In this document: piece after piece, positions 46,234 through 54,200 of the stretch
How the letters are laid out: each line of letters opens with the position of its first letter
Numbering within the stretch: the stretch's first letter is position 1
NCBI RefSeq assembly: GCF_001665235.1
Contig: NZ_LZSC01000072.1
Location: 1-56,791 of the forward strand
Origin: Mycobacterium sp. 1100029.7
GTDB taxonomy: Bacteria; Actinomycetota; Actinomycetes; Mycobacteriales; Mycobacteriaceae
Reading direction: 5' to 3'
DNA length: 56,791 nucleotides
Position numbers and translations under genes: made by a program
The notes under the pieces: model-generated
The model's input: the letters and a program-made list of their open reading frames with translations, nothing else
What the model was told of the DNA's origin: nothing
Database searches by the model: none

Positions 46234-47055
46234 GTGGGGAACGTAACCGCGCGCCGGCGCGCCAAGCACCTCAACGCGGGCCAGGCGATCACCCGGCCGG
46301 AAACGCTGGCCGTGGAGGAGCCGCTGGAAATCCGCGTCAACGGCACGCCGGTCACCGTGACCATGCGCACGCCCGGATCGGATTTCGAACTCGCGCAAGG
46401 CTTTCTGCTCACCGAAGGGGTGATCGCCCGGCGTGACGACGTGGCGAGCATCCGTTACTGCGGCGGCCGCGGCGACGACGGCGCCAACACCTACAACGTG
46501 TTGGATGTGACGCTGGCGCCGGGCGTGGCGCCACCGGGCCTGGACGTGACCCGCAACTTCTACACCACTTCCTCGTGCGGGGTCTGCGGCAAGGCATCCC
46601 TGGACGCGGTGCGGGTGATCAGTCGGTATTCCCCCGGGGACGACCCCGTCGTGGTCAGTGCCGACGCCCTCAAGGCGATGCCCGCTCGATTACGGGGTGC
46701 GCAAAAGGTTTTCGACTCCACCGGTGGTCTGCACGCCGCCGCGCTGTTCGACGTGCATCAGACGATGCTGGTGGTCCGCGAGGACATCGGCCGGCACAAC
46801 GCGGTCGACAAGGTCGTCGGCTGGGCGCTGGAAAACGAACGGATACCGCTGAGCGGTTCGGTGTTGCTGGTCAGCGGCCGAGCCTCGTTCGAGCTGACGC
46901 AAAAGGCGGTGCTGGCCGGCATACCGGTGCTGGCCGCGGTGTCAGCGCCGTCGTCACTGGCGGTGTCGTTGGCCGAGGAGTCCGGCCTGACGTTGGTGGC
47001 GTTCTTGCGCGCGGATTCGATGAACGTCTACACCCGCGCGGATCGGATCACGTAG
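46234..47055 (+). CDS. fdhD: Formate dehydrogenase accessory sulfurtransferase FdhD
   Basis: 273 residues. The N-terminal EEPLEIRVNGTPVTVTMRTPG and GFLLTEGVI motifs, the catalytic Cys loop TTSSCGVCGK, and the nucleotide-site REDIGRHNAVDKVVG are all present. FdhD sulfurates the molybdenum cofactor of formate dehydrogenases. GTG 46234 has an ideal GGAGGT six bases upstream. In M. tuberculosis fdhF is its neighbour; here the neighbour is an SDR gene, so the client enzyme must lie elsewhere. Confidence 0.94.
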   Translation: MGNVTARRRAKHLNAGQAITRPETLAVEEPLEIRVNGTPVTVTMRTPGSDFELAQGFLLTEGVIARRDDVASIRYCGGRGDDGANTYNVLDVTLAPGVAPPGLDVTRNFYTTSSCGVCGKASLDAVRVISRYSPGDDPVVVSADALKAMPARLRGAQKVFDSTGGLHAAALFDVHQTMLVVREDIGRHNAVDKVVGWALENERIPLSGSVLLVSGRASFELTQKAVLAGIPVLAAVSAPSSLAVSLAEESGLTLVAFLRADSMNVYTRADRIT

Positions 47056-47183
47056 TTCTGTTGCGGCGCAGTCTGATTGCCCGACTGTGGATGGATGCGC
47101 GACTGGGGATAACTTGACCCGTTGCCCGGGTTGTGGCGGCTTCGGCGGCCCGTCGTGTCGGGATCAGCGGGCAGGTTGGCCGC

Positions 47184-47570
47184 ATGACGACCGAACAAAC
47201 ACCGACGCGCATCGAGCTGGGCGCGCGGGGCGAGGCGCTGGCCGTGGAATTCCTGAAACGGCTGGGGCTGCGAATCCTGGACCGTAACTGGCGCTGCCGG
47301 TATGGCGAGCTCGACGTGATCGCCGCCGACGACACCACGCGCACCGTGGTGTTCGTTGAGGTGAAGACGCGTACCGGCGACGGCTACGGCGGTCTCGCGG
47401 ATGCGGTCACCCCGCGCAAGGTTCGGCGGTTGCGCCTGTTGGCGGGGCTGTGGCTGGCCGCCCACGACGGGCGCTGGGCGGCGGTGCGCATCGATGTGAT
47501 CGGAGTTCGCATGGGGCGCGGATATTCCAGCCGCACCCCGGAGATCTCGCATCTGCAGGGCGTCGGCTGA
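47184..47570 (+). CDS. UPF0102 (YraN) family protein, Rv2898c orthologue
   Basis: 128 residues. A restriction-endonuclease-like fold with GARGEALAVEFLKRLGLRILDRNWRCRYGELDVI and VVFVEVKTR, the Glu-Asp-ExK metal-binding pattern of this family. A nuclease role in DNA processing is suspected, unproven. It always precedes comM in mycobacteria; its TGA overlaps the comM ATG by one base (TGATG). Confidence 0.92.
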   Translation: MTTEQTPTRIELGARGEALAVEFLKRLGLRILDRNWRCRYGELDVIAADDTTRTVVFVEVKTRTGDGYGGLADAVTPRKVRRLRLLAGLWLAAHDGRWAAVRIDVIGVRMGRGYSSRTPEISHLQGVG

Positions 47571-47845
47571 TGGCGCTGGGCCGGGCGTTCTCGGTCGCGG
47601 TACGCGGGCTGGACGGCCAGATCGTGGAGATCGAGGCCGACATCACCTCGGGTCTGCCCGGTGTCCACCTGGTGGGGTTGCCGGACGCGGCGTTGCAAGA
47701 GTCCCGCGATCGGGTCCGGGCAGCGGTGACCAACTGTGGAAACGATTGGCCGCAGGCCAGACTCACGCTAGCCCTGTCACCGGCGACGCTGCCGAAGATG
47801 GGCTCTGTCTACGACATAGCAAAGCGCATAGTAACTCTGTTCTAG
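47570..47845 (+). pseudogene. comM: comM (Mg-chelatase-like ATPase), 5' fragment cut by the prophage
   Basis: Only 91 codons remain of a gene that normally encodes about 500 residues. Residues 1-84 (MALGRAFSVAVRGLDGQIVE ... SPATLPKMGSVYDIA) are normal ComM/YifB N-terminus; residues 85-91 (KRIVTLF) then lead straight to a stop and do not match the family. The AAA ATPase, with Walker A and B, is missing. ComM is a helicase that promotes branch migration in natural transformation of other bacteria. The break coincides with the start of phage-like genes, so the rest of comM should lie beyond the far end of the prophage. Confidence 0.9.
47790..47821. other. Predicted attachment-site junction (attL-type) in comM
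   Basis: comM-like coding sequence ends at codon 84 (47819-47821). The common core shared by host and phage should lie within or just before this stretch, which encodes the strongly conserved LPKMGSVYDIA. The exact core cannot be set without the other junction. Confidence 0.6.
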
Positions 47846-47872
47846 TTCCCGACCGAATGGAGTACCAGCCCC

Positions 47873-48409
47873 ATGACCAGCACAACCACCTACGTCACTG
47901 TTTCTCGCCACGGCAGCGATGAGGTCATCACCCTGCCGGCGGATCAACTTGCCGAGCGACTGATCGCCGCGAATCGGGATGCGTCGGCAGAAACGATCGA
48001 AGCGATGAAAGGGCTCGAGGATGCGATCGTCACCGGCCAACCAATCCACGAATTCGTCGGGTGCCTGGGCATCGATGTCCGCGTGAACATGGAGGACGCC
48101 ATCGACATCGGACCCGCGCCCGCAAGACCGGCATGGTGCCTGCCCGATGCCGAACCCACCTGGGAAAAGCTGGCCAAGGAGTACGGGAAGCATCCTGTCT
48201 GCTCCTGGTCTCGCGACGTCAATGGTGACTACTCGGGAGTCTGGATTCGCGGAGACGACCAGATCATCGATCAGCGGATCATGCGTGGCGCACCCCGCGT
48301 CATGATGTCGGAGCCGCCGGCCCGCGGGTGGACCGCCGCGGAAGCGCGTCAGCATGCGGCGGCTCTGCTCAATGCCGCCGACATCCTCGACGAAGCCGCC
48401 GCAGGGTAG
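47873..48409 (+). CDS. Hypothetical prophage protein
   Basis: 178 residues, not recognised. The N-terminus is Thr/Ser-rich (MTSTTTYVTVSRHGSDEVI) and the protein continues with a helical segment (LAERLIAANRDASAETIEAMK). A middle with WEKLAKEYGKHPVCSWSRD and GVWIRGDDQII looks like a small folded domain. The C-terminus PARGWTAAEARQHAAALLNAADILDEA is a helix pair seen at the end of many mycobacterial and mycobacteriophage small proteins. It is the first gene after the junction; three bases separate it from the DUF732 gene, so they form a pair. Confidence 0.75.
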   Translation: MTSTTTYVTVSRHGSDEVITLPADQLAERLIAANRDASAETIEAMKGLEDAIVTGQPIHEFVGCLGIDVRVNMEDAIDIGPAPARPAWCLPDAEPTWEKLAKEYGKHPVCSWSRDVNGDYSGVWIRGDDQIIDQRIMRGAPRVMMSEPPARGWTAAEARQHAAALLNAADILDEAAAG

Positions 48410-48412
48410 GAA

Positions 48413-48922
48413 ATGGCATCGACCAGCGACAGTCGGATTTCCTGGGTAGTGGTCTGTGCTCAGGCCGTTGCGTTGCTGGCGGTGTGTGCCGCGATCGCGG
48501 TTGCGGCAGTGGAGTTTTCCCCGACATCGAGGAAGGCTCCGCTGCCGCCCGCGGTCGCGCCGACAGTGACCGTTAGGGTTGCTCCGCCGTCGACGGTGAC
48601 TGTGCAAGCGGCTCCGTCCGTCCCGGCTCCGATTGGGCCGACCGCGCTGCCGCTGATCCTGCCGCCGACGATCGAGGTGGTTCCCGCGCAAGATGACTTT
48701 GTGGCGGATCAACGGATGCTCGACAGCATCCGAGCGTCCGGCTACACCGTCTACGACGCGCAGTCGGTGCTGCGCAACGCCCACGAGGTGTGCCGGCTCT
48801 TCCGTCAGGGCAAGTCGGTCGACGAGGTCAACCAGCAGATGGCAGCCGAGACGGGTGCGAGCATGGCCGATGTCTTGCAGTTGAGCTCGAGCGCGATGTT
48901 GTCCTACCCGAATTGTTCCTAA
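48413..48922 (+). CDS. DUF732-family exported or membrane-anchored protein
   Basis: 169 residues. An uncleaved-looking hydrophobic segment (about 11-33, VVVCAQAVALLAVCAAIAVA) is followed by a Pro/Val/Thr-rich linker (35-90). The C-terminal domain carries the DUF732 pattern: DFVADQRMLDSIRASG, AQSVLRNAHEVCRLFRQG and the final YPNC. DUF732 proteins are small exported proteins common in mycobacteria and their phages, of unknown function. Displayed outside the membrane by a lysogen, it could alter the cell surface. Convergent with the next gene, 11 bases away. Confidence 0.75.
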   Translation: MASTSDSRISWVVVCAQAVALLAVCAAIAVAAVEFSPTSRKAPLPPAVAPTVTVRVAPPSTVTVQAAPSVPAPIGPTALPLILPPTIEVVPAQDDFVADQRMLDSIRASGYTVYDAQSVLRNAHEVCRLFRQGKSVDEVNQQMAAETGASMADVLQLSSSAMLSYPNCS

Positions 48923-48933
48923 GCCCGAGCCCG

Positions 48934-49863
48934 CTAAACGTAGATCGCGAGCGGCACAATCTGCACGAACGGCGCTTCGATCACGGCATCAGGTACTTGC
49001 GACGCGAGTTGTGGCTGTACTTTTGCGATCATCTCTACTAGACGAGTTTGAACATCGCCAAGGGCAGCCAAAGAGCCCCGGCGTGATACAGAAATAGTTT
49101 CTGGCGCTTTTAAGCCGACTCTAGTTACTTTACCCAAGGCGGTGAACGATCCGCCGACCAACGCTGCTCGGGCAGTTTCTGTCATGAATTCACGGCTAGC
49201 CGTGATGATGGCCCGACAGAAGCCGGCGTCCAGGACAATATCAGTTACAGGGCTGCTCGAAACATCAGCACGTAGTTGGTCTATTACACCTCCCAGCTGG
49301 TCTATACCCATGTTTGTCACCTGAGTCGGACCACCGCCCTGCTCAACAGCAGCTGTCAACTGTTTGAGGCTGCCAACCACTTCAATTATGGGAATAAGCG
49401 CCTTTACTGTGTCAAATAAGAATTCGAGTGGATTCTCTCCCACGGTGCCACTGATCTCGACAATGTGCCCTGGTAGAAGCTCTTGCAATTGGTCGCGATG
49501 GTAGACATAACCAAATATTTTATGCGTCTTAAAGATACGGTAAAGCTTGTTGAACATCGACGCAGCAGTGTGCTCGCGAATGGACTTCTCTTCAACACTC
49601 GACTCAATTGCCGTTTTTCTTGTGTACTGACCGGAAAGGTTTATATCAAGTCCTAACAACGAGGCGATGTCGCTCGCGCCTCCTTTACCGGCGACGTCAG
49701 TCCGACCATGCCGGGAACGGGCAGCCCGTCTCGACATCGACGTGGAGGCTGAAAACCCGTCCTCAACCGTCGCCAGGAAGCTCAGCAGCATCGGCGTATC
49801 GAGGTAGACCGGATGGACGGGCGTTTCGATAGGTTCGGCTGGCACCGGGATAGGTAAGCACAC
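48934..49863 (-). CDS. AT-rich cargo gene, DUF6414-like protein of unknown function
   Basis: About 309 residues. The opening HPVYLDTPMLLSFLATVEDG recalls the uncharacterised DUF6414 family (short Y-L-D strand, then a Leu/Ser helix and Gly-rich loop), a weak match by eye. A Ser/Arg-rich basic stretch follows (40-60), then SLLGLDINLSG, FNKLYRIFKTHKIFGY and a hydrophobic VKALIPIIEVVGSL. No catalytic motif was recognised. GC content drops sharply (21 of 60 bases at 49501-49560), unlike every neighbour. GTG 49863 is the longest start, without a clear ribosome site; GTG 49845 is possible. Likely recent cargo. Confidence 0.7.
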   Translation of the reverse strand: MCLPIPVPAEPIETPVHPVYLDTPMLLSFLATVEDGFSASTSMSRRAARSRHGRTDVAGKGGASDIASLLGLDINLSGQYTRKTAIESSVEEKSIREHTAASMFNKLYRIFKTHKIFGYVYHRDQLQELLPGHIVEISGTVGENPLEFLFDTVKALIPIIEVVGSLKQLTAAVEQGGGPTQVTNMGIDQLGGVIDQLRADVSSSPVTDIVLDAGFCRAIITASREFMTETARAALVGGSFTALGKVTRVGLKAPETISVSRRGSLAALGDVQTRLVEMIAKVQPQLASQVPDAVIEAPFVQIVPLAIYV

Positions 49864-50086
49864 GGAGACCGAGGATCATGCCGGATTGCTGCAATCGCGC
49901 CGCAGTGAAGTGACGCGTCGTGCACGCCTGCATGGGTGTCCCGGGCAGGCGCGAACTCCAGATCATCGACGGGAACTCCGGCTGCTGGGCCCCCGCGCTT
50001 GGCGGGGTTGCTCGTCGAGGGGATGGCGGGCCTTCCACCACGATTGACCCGGCTGCTCGACGAGCGATCAGCCAGCTCAACGCCGG
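49864..50086. other. Region without a confident gene
   Basis: 223 bases between the AT-rich gene and the small Cys-rich gene. Two overlapping minus-strand frames of 105 and 114 codons run through it and into the neighbour; neither shows a ribosome site or a recognisable composition. It probably holds the promoter of the AT-rich gene. Confidence 0.3.
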
Positions 50087-50347
50087 TCACCCGTGCAGCT
50101 TCTCCATACCGGCGCCGACGCTGCACACACCGAGATGCGTGGTACGTGACGCCCTCACCGCCGATTCCGTCTCGGCCATTCCGCCTGTAGCCGTGGAGAA
50201 CTGTTCGCCGCAGACGCCGCAGCGGCCTACTCCGATGAATCGCTGCCGGCCGACCTCGACGACCGCGAGCGCGATCGGTATTCCCGCCGCGAGCATGCTG
50301 TCGAGGGCACGGGCTGTTCTTGTCTCGACGTTCACAGCCCTCATCAT
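50087..50347 (-). CDS. Small Cys-containing prophage protein (putative)
   Basis: 86 residues. The middle reads LAVVEVGRQRFIGVGRCGVCGEQF, a CxxC knuckle, followed by a region with THLGVCSVG; Cys and His could bind one zinc. It lies 40 bases downstream of the preceding minus-strand gene and is co-directional with the tail genes. The ribosome site (CAGGTCA) is weak. No family recognised. Confidence 0.45.
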   Translation of the reverse strand: MMRAVNVETRTARALDSMLAAGIPIALAVVEVGRQRFIGVGRCGVCGEQFSTATGGMAETESAVRASRTTHLGVCSVGAGMEKLHG

Positions 50348-50387
50348 TGACCTGCGGTCGCGCGATGGTGGTGCGGCGCGCGGTGGA

Positions 50388-50801
50388 CTAGTCGTCGAGG
50401 TTGATGTCGTCTGCCAGCTCCTGCCGGCGTTTCTGTTCCGCGTCGCGTGCGGCGTACTTCTCGGCCTCCCGCTGTGCTGCCGCTACGGCTTCCTGGCGGA
50501 CTTCCTCACCCCTCTCTGCGATCTGGCCAAGGATCTCCTTGAACGAGTCGAGATGATCGCGTACTAGCTCGAGGGTGGTCCGCAACACCACTAAGTGCTG
50601 GGCATCCGAGTCGATAGTGACGGCACCGGCCGGGCTTTGGATGGGCCTGCCTAACCGCTGGATGAAGTCAATTTCGCCGGGTGCGAGGGCACGGGACAGC
50701 GGCAGATGGACGTCGTACGTGGGCGCATCGGTCTGTGTAATCACAGGATGCCCGGTTAGCTTCAGTTCCTGGGCGGGTGCGTCCAGATTTAATTCCGACA
50801 T
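50388..50801 (-). CDS. Hypothetical phage protein with C-terminal coiled coil
   Basis: 137 residues. The N-terminus (MSELNLDAPAQELKLTGHPV) and middle (LSRALAPGEIDFIQRLGRPI) look globular; residues 85-137 form an acidic/basic coiled coil (EVRQEAVAAAQREAEKYAAR) ending DDINLDD. GGAAAGAGA is a fair ribosome site. It is the second small gene behind the tape measure and may be a tail accessory protein. Not recognised. Confidence 0.65.
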   Translation of the reverse strand: MSELNLDAPAQELKLTGHPVITQTDAPTYDVHLPLSRALAPGEIDFIQRLGRPIQSPAGAVTIDSDAQHLVVLRTTLELVRDHLDSFKEILGQIAERGEEVRQEAVAAAQREAEKYAARDAEQKRRQELADDINLDD

Positions 50802-50845
50802 TTGTCTCTTTCCGATGGGCGGGGCTGCGGTGAGGATTGTCGACC

Positions 50846-50866
50846 ATTACCAACGGGATTGGTAAT
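50846..50866. promoter_or_regulatory. Perfect inverted repeat between two prophage genes
   Basis: ATTACCAA-cggga-TTGGTAAT has eight-base perfect arms. The overlapping word GGTAATCGG (50862-50870) recurs at 50885-50893. It lies in a 138-base gap upstream of the 137-residue gene. It may be a phage repressor or operator site or an RNA hairpin; no U-tract follows. Confidence 0.5.
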
Positions 50867-50939
50867 CGGGACCGCACCAGCATCGGTAATCGGCGATCAG
50901 CTGATGGTACGCCGATCGCTGCACCAGATGTTGCAGTCT

Positions 50940-51263
50940 CTACCCGTCGAGTGGCTGCGGCTGTTCGATCAGGTCGGCGCCGAATTCGAGTTGGGTTCCG
51001 GCCAGGGCGAGTGCCCGGGTGGTGCCGTAGTGGTGCTCCATGAAATTGGCGAGCGTGCCGCCGAGGAAGGCGAGCAGGGATGTCAGGCAGCCGGTGCAGT
51101 AGCCGATGTGCCTGATCTGGTCGATGGACGCGTCGCTCCGGTTCTCCGACAGGTTCGCGATGACCAGTCCCCAGGCGCGTTCGTTGTCGTAACGGTGAGC
51201 TCGTTTCAGGTCGCCGGCGCGTAATGCTGCACAGCGCTGACAACCAGGATCCGGGGCCGTCAT
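50940..51263 (-). CDS. Small prophage protein downstream of the tape measure
   Basis: 107 residues. CxxC near the start (GCQRCAALRAGDLKRAHRYD) and a second Cys pair with a hydrophobic helix (IGYCTGCLTSLLAFLGGTLAN) suggest a zinc-binding or membrane-associated protein; then MEHHYGTTRALALAGTQLEFGAD. Its ATG overlaps the tape-measure TGA by four bases, so it is co-translated. Not recognised as a known minor-tail protein. Confidence 0.7.
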   Translation of the reverse strand: MTAPDPGCQRCAALRAGDLKRAHRYDNERAWGLVIANLSENRSDASIDQIRHIGYCTGCLTSLLAFLGGTLANFMEHHYGTTRALALAGTQLEFGADLIEQPQPLDG

Positions 51264-54200
51264 GGTCCGCCCTGCCAGCCACCGGCTTGTGTTGTGCTGC
51301 TACGGAATTGGGGCGTGATCGACTGCGACTGCTGGGCGTTGAGGAGCGCTGCCGATTGTCGCGCGTAGTCGCGCATGGTTGCCGCACTCGGATCGCCTGG
51401 GGCGTAGTTGTTGTAGTGGAACTGCACACCCTGAAGGTCTTTCGCGCCGTCGCCGCCCTGCTGCCCGCTGCCGCCATTGGGACTGTTCGGGTCGTTCGAA
51501 TCGTCCGGCTGCCCTTGGCCTTTGGGCTGGTTCGGGGTGTTGCCCTTCGGGTCTTGGCCGGGGGTGGCCATACCCGCCATGTTCGGCAGGGCACCTTTCA
51601 CTCCGGCCGCCGCGGACAAGATGCGCCCACCCCATCCCTTACTCGGGTCGGCGAGCGGGCTGTCGTTGAGGCTGAACGTCTGCAGCAGACCCTCGGCGCC
51701 GATGCCGACGGCTTGGCCGGCGAACTGGATCCCGCGGTTGATTTCGTCGATGCCGATCTGCGCGGCCTGCGACGCCAACGCCCCGGCCGCCCCGCCGCCA
51801 GGGAACGCGCCGCCCGCCGAGCTGGCCGCCATCCCGGGAAGGCTTTCGGCGAGACCGATGAGGCCACCGCTGATCTGGATTCCGTCGCCGGGTGACCCGG
51901 CCATCTGCTGGCCACCGATCACCGATGAGGGGCGGCCACCGAATCCGCCGGCGGCCAGGCCCTGCACGCCGGAGGCACCGCCGTACCCGCTGGGACCGAA
52001 TGCGGGTGCCCCGGGCGCGGCACCTGGCGCCATCCCCGGGGTGGGTGACGCGCCGCCGCCGCGGCCAGCGCTGTCGGGGACACCGCCACCGATCAAGCTA
52101 GGTCCGCCCGGACCGCTCGGGCCGCCGCCCCAGCCGCCGCTACGACTGGGGCCCGCCGGCGCGCCACCGCCGCCGCCGAAGCCTTTGACGCTGGGGCTTA
52201 GTGGTGCACCGCCGGCCATACCGGCGACCGACGGATACTTACCGAGGGCACCGAGCGCCGCGGCGGCGTCGGGGCCGAGTCCGGACGCATTGAGCGCGGA
52301 GTCGGTGCCGTAACCGGGGTAGCCGTAGCTGGGCCCGTACCCACCGCCGTACCCGGCGTCCTGGCCGCCGCCGAGGCCAGTCGCGAGCATGCCCAGCAGG
52401 CCCTTGCCACCATTGTTCCCGCCCCACTGCGTCACCGCGCTGAGCGCCCCCAGCACCGGGGCGAATGCGAGGTTGCCGAGGAACCGGGTCAGGTTGTCGG
52501 CGAGACCCGGGAGTCCTTTCGACGCGCCGAAGTCCCCGTCCAGGCCGACACCGATCTGACCGGCACCACCGCCCATGCCGCCGACACCCATGCCGCCGCC
52601 GCTGCGGCCGCGGTGGAACGTGCCCTGCTTGACCTTCTCGAGGTCGTCACGCGCATCTTGTGCGTCCTCGCGCGCAGCCCTGAGTTCGTTTTCCAGGCGC
52701 ATCTTCTCCGAGGCCTTGGCACTGTCCTTGAGCTCATGCTGGCGTTGCTCGAGGACCGCGACCCGTTCGTCGGCGCGGGACACGCGCTGCTCGGCGTCGC
52801 GTACCCGTGAGGGGTCGGCCGGTGCCGTGTAACCGCCACCACCGCCGCCGTAGCCGCCCCCAGCACCGCCGAACCCGCCGGCACCGCCGCCGAAACCGCC
52901 ACCACCACCACCACCGCGACCGCCGCCGCCGCCACCGCCGGCACCGAATCCCATCGGGCTGGCCCCGCCGGCCCCGCCGCCGCCAGCGCCGCGGCCGTCC
53001 GGGTACAGCGCTTGCATCGGCAGATAGGCGTGCTGCTCGAACTGGCCGTCCTCGGCGCCCTTCGCGGAGCCACCCAGCATGATGCCGCCGTGCTGCCCAC
53101 CCGACTCGAAATGCGTGCCGTCGGGCAGCGTGGCCGCCATGTGCCCGCCGCCGGGGCCGCCCTGGTGCCAGCCGATCCGCAGCGTCCCGGGGGGGCCTTG
53201 GCCGAGCTGGAAACCGCGCGCGGTCAGCCACGCCGCCGCAGACCCGGTGTCCATGCGGCCGCCGCCACCGACCGCGGCGTTCACCAACCGGGAGACCGCG
53301 CCCGAGCAGTCGGTGTCACCCCAGACGTATTGGCCGCCGGAAAGTTGCGCGGCGACCCGGTACAGGTTGCCGAACCCGCCGGTGTCGACGTCGGCGCTGT
53401 TCCCGCGGAAGCCGCCCTTGTCGAACCGTCTGATCGCCCGGCGGTGCTGGCGCCACGGGTCAAGCGGCGAGTACGGCACACCCGGCCAACCCGGCCAGGG
53501 GAAGTCAGTTGTCCAGCCCGGGTCGTCGCCCGGTGCGCCGTGCGAACCCCAGTGCACGCCGGGGCCCCAGTTGCCGGGGGTCGGCGGTGTCAGAAGCGAT
53601 CCTTGGTCCGGGCCGCCGGGGGGCTGGCCGCTGCCGATGATCTCGGCGAGCCGGAACCCGCCGTTGGCGAACTGCGTTGTCTGCGGCCGCGAGCCGCCCG
53701 CTCCGGAAGCCCCGGGCGCGAGGAGCTTTCCGCCGTTCCACAGTGCGCTCGGGTCGTTCGGGTCGTAGTAGTCCGACGGGTCGTTGTCGGTGAACCAGTG
53801 CGCCGGGTTGGGGTCCAGCGCGGCCTTGATCGCCGACCACCACGACTTGCCCTGGTCGGATGCGCCGTTGAAGCCGCCGTTGTCGAACACGCCGAGCATC
53901 CGGCCGGTTTGGGCCCAGATGTCGACCGAACGCCGGCCACCGCGCAGCGGGATGAACGCCTCACCGCCGGTGGAGTCCTCGGCCCACTGCACCAAACCGC
54001 TTCGTCCCGAGGGCGGTTGGACCATCGCCTGGGTAGGCAGCTTCCCGTCGGCGAACGACGCGAGGCCCCGGAAGATCCCACCGGCCGCGCGCGGCGGCAC
54101 AGGCGGAACCATGAAACCGGGCGTCAAAGCGTTGCCACCGGGCGGCGCCGCGGTGACGTTGATCGGCGGCGGGTTGCGGAAGAACTGGCTGTAGAACGCC

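Noticed and set aside
47846..48000. tRNA gene as the phage attachment target
   Set aside because: No cloverleaf is visible; the junction clearly falls in comM coding sequence.
49920..50567. Plus-strand frame of 215 codons in the prophage
   Set aside because: Antisense to two plausible phage genes with ribosome sites, and no matching family or start signal.
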